Shown: piece after piece, positions 37,859 through 40,241 of the stretch
How positions within the stretch are numbered: the first letter of the stretch is position 1
Layout: each line of letters begins with the position of its first letter
Origin: an uncultured Dysosmobacter sp.
Lineage (GTDB): Bacteria > Bacillota > Clostridia > Oscillospirales > Oscillospiraceae
Direction of reading: 5' to 3'
Assembly (NCBI GenBank): GCA_934504065.1
Contig: CAKSVQ010000009.1
Coordinates: forward strand, 1-40,241
DNA length: 40,241 nucleotides
Notes under the pieces: model-generated
Told to the model about the DNA's origin: nothing
The model's database searches: none
What the model saw: the letters and a program-made list of their open reading frames with translations, nothing else
Translations under genes and position numbers: made by a program

Positions 37859-40021
37859 TTACACCCGGCTGGTCATGGCCGCCGCATGATGCTCCAGCTT
37901 GGAGCTGGGATCGGGACGGAACAGCAGGTAGAGCACCAGCACCAGCACGATGGCGGCAGCCACGGTGCCAAGGCCGAAGGCGACCTCACCCAGAGCAAGG
38001 CCAACCAGCTGATAGACCATCAGGGCCACGCAGTAAGCGCTGACGTTCTGGAACAGGATGGCGAACCAGAAGAACTTCCGGTTGTTCAGCTCCTTCGCCG
38101 TGGTGGAGATGGCCGCCAGGCAGGGGGAGTCAAACAGGTTGAACAGCAGGAAGGAAACAGCGGAGAGGCTGGTGGGGAAGAACGCAGCGAACTGGGCGTG
38201 CATATCGGGAGCATACTCCTCGATCTCGCCAAGGCCGCTCAGAACGCCCATGGTGGAGACGATGCCTTCCTTCGCGACGAAGCCGCTGAGGGAGGAAGCA
38301 ACTGCCTGCCAGGTGCCGAAGCCCAGGGGCTTGAAGATCCAGGCGATGGCGCCGCCGATGGTGGCGAGGAAGCAGTAGTCAGTGTCGACCAGACCGAACG
38401 CGCCGTCCTGAATGCCGAAGCTGCCCAGGAACCACATCACGGCGCAGCACAGGAACAGGATGGTACCAGCCTTCTTCAGGAACGCCCACACACGCTCCCA
38501 CACGTGCAGCAGCACGCCCTTGATGGAGGGAATGTGGTACTGGGGCAGCTCCATGACGAAGGGAGCGGGGTCACCGGCGAACATCTTGGTCTTCTTCAGG
38601 ATCACGCAGCAGCAAATGACCATCACGATGCCAGCGAAGTACATCAGGGGGGCCACCCACCATGCGCCGCCCATCAGGAAGCCCGCGATGGTGGCAATGA
38701 CCGGCAGCTTGGCGCCGCAGGGAATGGAGGTGGTGGTCATCATGGTCATCCGGCGGTCCTTCTCATTCTCAATGGTACGGGTGGCCATGATGGCAGGCAC
38801 GCCGCAGCCGGAGGAGATCAGGAAGGGAATGAAGCTCTTGCCGGACAGGCCGAAACGGCGGAAGATACGGTCCATGATGAACGCAACACGGGCCATGTAG
38901 CCGCAGTCTTCCAGAATGGACAGGAAGAAGAACACGATGGCCATCTGAGGCGCGAAGCCGATGGGCGCGCCCAGACCGCCGATGATGCCGTCAACCACCA
39001 GAGAGACGACCCACTCCGCGGCGCCCATGTTCTCAAGGAACGTCTGCACGGCGGGCTGGATCCACTCGCCCACCAGCGTGTCGTTGGTCCAGTCGGTAAC
39101 AATGGTGCCGAGGCTGGAAACAGCCACATAGTAAACCAGCGTCATGACCACCACGAAGATGGGCAGAGCCAGAATACGGTTGGTCACGATGCGGTCGATC
39201 TTATCGGAAACAGACAGGCTGTGCTTGGCAGCCTTCTTGCGCACGGCCTTTTCCACGACCTTGTTGATGTACGCATAGCGCTGGTTGGTGATGATGCTTT
39301 CGGCATCGTCCTCCAGCTCGGCCTCGCAGTCGGAGATGTGCTCTTCCAGATGCTTGGCAAGCTGGGAATCCAGATGCAGGTCCTCCATGGCCTTGGCGTC
39401 CCGCTCGAAGACCTTGATGGCGTACCAGCGCAGGTAACGGTCATCCACCTTGCCTTGAATGGATTCCTCCACATGGGCAATGGCGTGCTCCACGCTGCCG
39501 GTGAACACGTGGGGCAGCTCGCCGACCTTCTTGGCCTTGGCCACAGCGATGGCCTTTTCGGCGGCGGGCATGATGCCCTCGCCCTTCAGGGCGCTGATCT
39601 CCACGATCTCGCAGCCCAGCTCCGCGCCCAGCTTCTTGATGTCGATGTTGTCGCCGTTCTTGCGGACCAGGTCCATCATGTTGATGGCCACCACCACGGG
39701 CAGGCCCAGCTCCACCAGCTGCGTGGTGAGGTAGAGGTTACGCTCGATGTTGGTGCCGTCCACAATGTTCAAAATGGCGTCGGGCTTCTCGTTGACAAGA
39801 TAGCCGCGGGCCACCACTTCTTCCATGGTGTAGGGGGACAGGGAATAAATGCCGGGCAAGTCCTGAATGATAACGTCCTTATGGCCCTTCAGCTTGCCTT
39901 CCTTTTTCTCCACCGTAACGCCGGGCCAGTTGCCCACGTACTGGTTGGAGCCGGTCAGGGCGTTGAACAGCGTGGTTTTACCGCAGTTCGGGTTGCCCGC
40001 CAGCGCGATCTTGAGTTCCAT
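37859..40021 (-). CDS. feoB: Ferrous iron transporter FeoB
   Basis: The 720-residue protein has an N-terminal G domain with G1 GNPNCGKTT (9-17), G3 DLPG (54-57) and G4 NMMD (114-117), then a GDI-like helical domain and the polytopic Gate regions. Conserved membrane motifs include SGCGVPAIMATRTI and DSPCLAAIST. It imports Fe2+ across the cytoplasmic membrane. It has its own promoter with a DtxR-type dyad, behind a terminator that ends feoA. Confidence 0.96.
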   Translation of the reverse strand: MELKIALAGNPNCGKTTLFNALTGSNQYVGNWPGVTVEKKEGKLKGHKDVIIQDLPGIYSLSPYTMEEVVARGYLVNEKPDAILNIVDGTNIERNLYLTTQLVELGLPVVVAINMMDLVRKNGDNIDIKKLGAELGCEIVEISALKGEGIMPAAEKAIAVAKAKKVGELPHVFTGSVEHAIAHVEESIQGKVDDRYLRWYAIKVFERDAKAMEDLHLDSQLAKHLEEHISDCEAELEDDAESIITNQRYAYINKVVEKAVRKKAAKHSLSVSDKIDRIVTNRILALPIFVVVMTLVYYVAVSSLGTIVTDWTNDTLVGEWIQPAVQTFLENMGAAEWVVSLVVDGIIGGLGAPIGFAPQMAIVFFFLSILEDCGYMARVAFIMDRIFRRFGLSGKSFIPFLISSGCGVPAIMATRTIENEKDRRMTMMTTTSIPCGAKLPVIATIAGFLMGGAWWVAPLMYFAGIVMVICCCVILKKTKMFAGDPAPFVMELPQYHIPSIKGVLLHVWERVWAFLKKAGTILFLCCAVMWFLGSFGIQDGAFGLVDTDYCFLATIGGAIAWIFKPLGFGTWQAVASSLSGFVAKEGIVSTMGVLSGLGEIEEYAPDMHAQFAAFFPTSLSAVSFLLFNLFDSPCLAAISTTAKELNNRKFFWFAILFQNVSAYCVALMVYQLVGLALGEVAFGLGTVAAAIVLVLVLYLLFRPDPSSKLEHHAAAMTSRV

Positions 40022-40039
40022 TGGTACTCTCCTTTCAAA

Positions 40040-40068
40040 ATGTTAGCACTAACTAACTTCTATGCCAA
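40040..40068 (-). promoter_or_regulatory. feoB promoter with DtxR-type operator
   Basis: TTGGCA (40063-40068) and TAACAT (40040-40045) are 17 bases apart on the minus strand. The dyad GTTAG-N4-AACTAACTT (40042-40059) covers the -10 box and most of the spacer. Iron-bound regulator would block transcription. Confidence 0.65.
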
Positions 40069-40070
40069 AC

Positions 40071-40096
40071 AAAGGGCGGCATCGCACCGCCTTTTT
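40071..40096. terminator. Terminator between feoA and feoB
   Basis: AAAGGGCGG and CCGCCTTTTTT form a stem with a 7-base loop, with A and T runs on either side. It ends the feoA transcript before the feoB promoter, although partial readthrough is possible. Confidence 0.65.
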
Positions 40097-40106
40097 TGCG
40101 CTCAGG

Positions 40107-40241
40107 TCACTGGACCTCGATGTTCTCCGCCTCGCCCTTACGGACAGAGAGCTCATAGCCCCGCACGTTCAGCTCCATGGGATCGCCCAGAGGGGCAACC
40201 TTGCGCACATGGATCTCCACGCCCTTGGTGATGCCCATGTC
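40107..40241 (-). CDS. feoA: FeoA C-terminal part
   Basis: The last 44 codons of a minus-strand gene run in from the right edge. The sequence DMGITKGVEIHVRKVAPLG, then DPMELNVRGYELSVRK, is the SH3-like core of FeoA, a small cytoplasmic partner of FeoB. The N-terminus lies beyond the window. Confidence 0.9.
   Translation of the reverse strand, partial: DMGITKGVEIHVRKVAPLGDPMELNVRGYELSVRKGEAENIEVQ

Noticed and set aside
37886..40231. Plus-strand 781-codon open frame
   Set aside because: Antisense to feoB and part of feoA; no motifs and composition of a shadow frame.

Overview
The window looks like a chromosomal stretch of a GC-rich, spore-forming, anaerobic Clostridia member, probably of the Oscillospiraceae (Flavonifractor/Oscillibacter-like). 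The evidence is the yqfC-yqfD-phoH-ybeY sporulation and RNA-maturation block, a YlbJ-like sporulation protein, a DUF3842 gene, ferredoxin-dependent 2-oxoacid oxidoreductase, strong AGGAGG-type ribosome binding sites and Feo iron uptake. I see no rRNA, tRNA, CRISPR array, phage or insertion sequence.

Layout. (1) 1-7173: a partial NAD-dependent dehydrogenase, then a minus-strand cassette in the order CoA-transferase, 2-oxoacid:ferredoxin oxidoreductase (gamma-delta fusion, alpha, beta) and malate/lactate-type dehydrogenase, with a divergent LysR regulator. Together these could take a 2-hydroxyacid to a 2-oxoacid, an acyl-CoA and a free acid. (2) 7238-15881: a minus-strand catabolic-looking operon encoding a NadC/ModD-like protein, a molybdopterin-binding-domain protein, a 2-keto-4-pentenoate hydratase-like enzyme, a ferredoxin-BFD fusion, a 489-residue protein that I read as a divergent LarA-type (nickel-pincer) enzyme, a creatinase-like M24 protein without metal ligands, and a UbiD-type decarboxylase. 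An IclR regulator and a DUF3842 gene lie upstream. Both transcription units start at promoters that share one sequence block. (3) 16097-22066: a plus-strand operon with a ~220-nt structured leader ending in an intrinsic terminator, then larE-larB-larC (nickel-pincer cofactor synthesis) and a FecCD-type ABC importer. (4) 22157-26505: a ZnuA-like lipoprotein behind a Fur-family box, an HdeD-like membrane protein, RecD2 and a small membrane protein. (5) 26633-31347: ybeY, phoH, yqfD, yqfC, a YlbJ-like gene and deoC. (6) 31472-33507: a secreted SLH/trypsin-like protease and a SAM methyltransferase. (7) 33618-40241: a P1B-type ATPase with DUF6110 and a 26-residue ORF, AraC and DtxR-like regulators, two tiny membrane-protein genes, feoB and the end of feoA.

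The most interesting reading is that regions 2 and 3 form one functional unit: cofactor synthesis and probable metal uptake on one side of the regulator, and a LarA-like enzyme inside an unassigned pathway on the other. The LarA-like protein keeps the spacing of the cofactor Lys and two His residues of LarA but lacks other canonical residues, so its substrate cannot be assumed to be lactate. A second theme is metal homeostasis: a near-identical dyad sits over the feoB and methyltransferase promoters, and a Fur-type box sits upstream of znuA.
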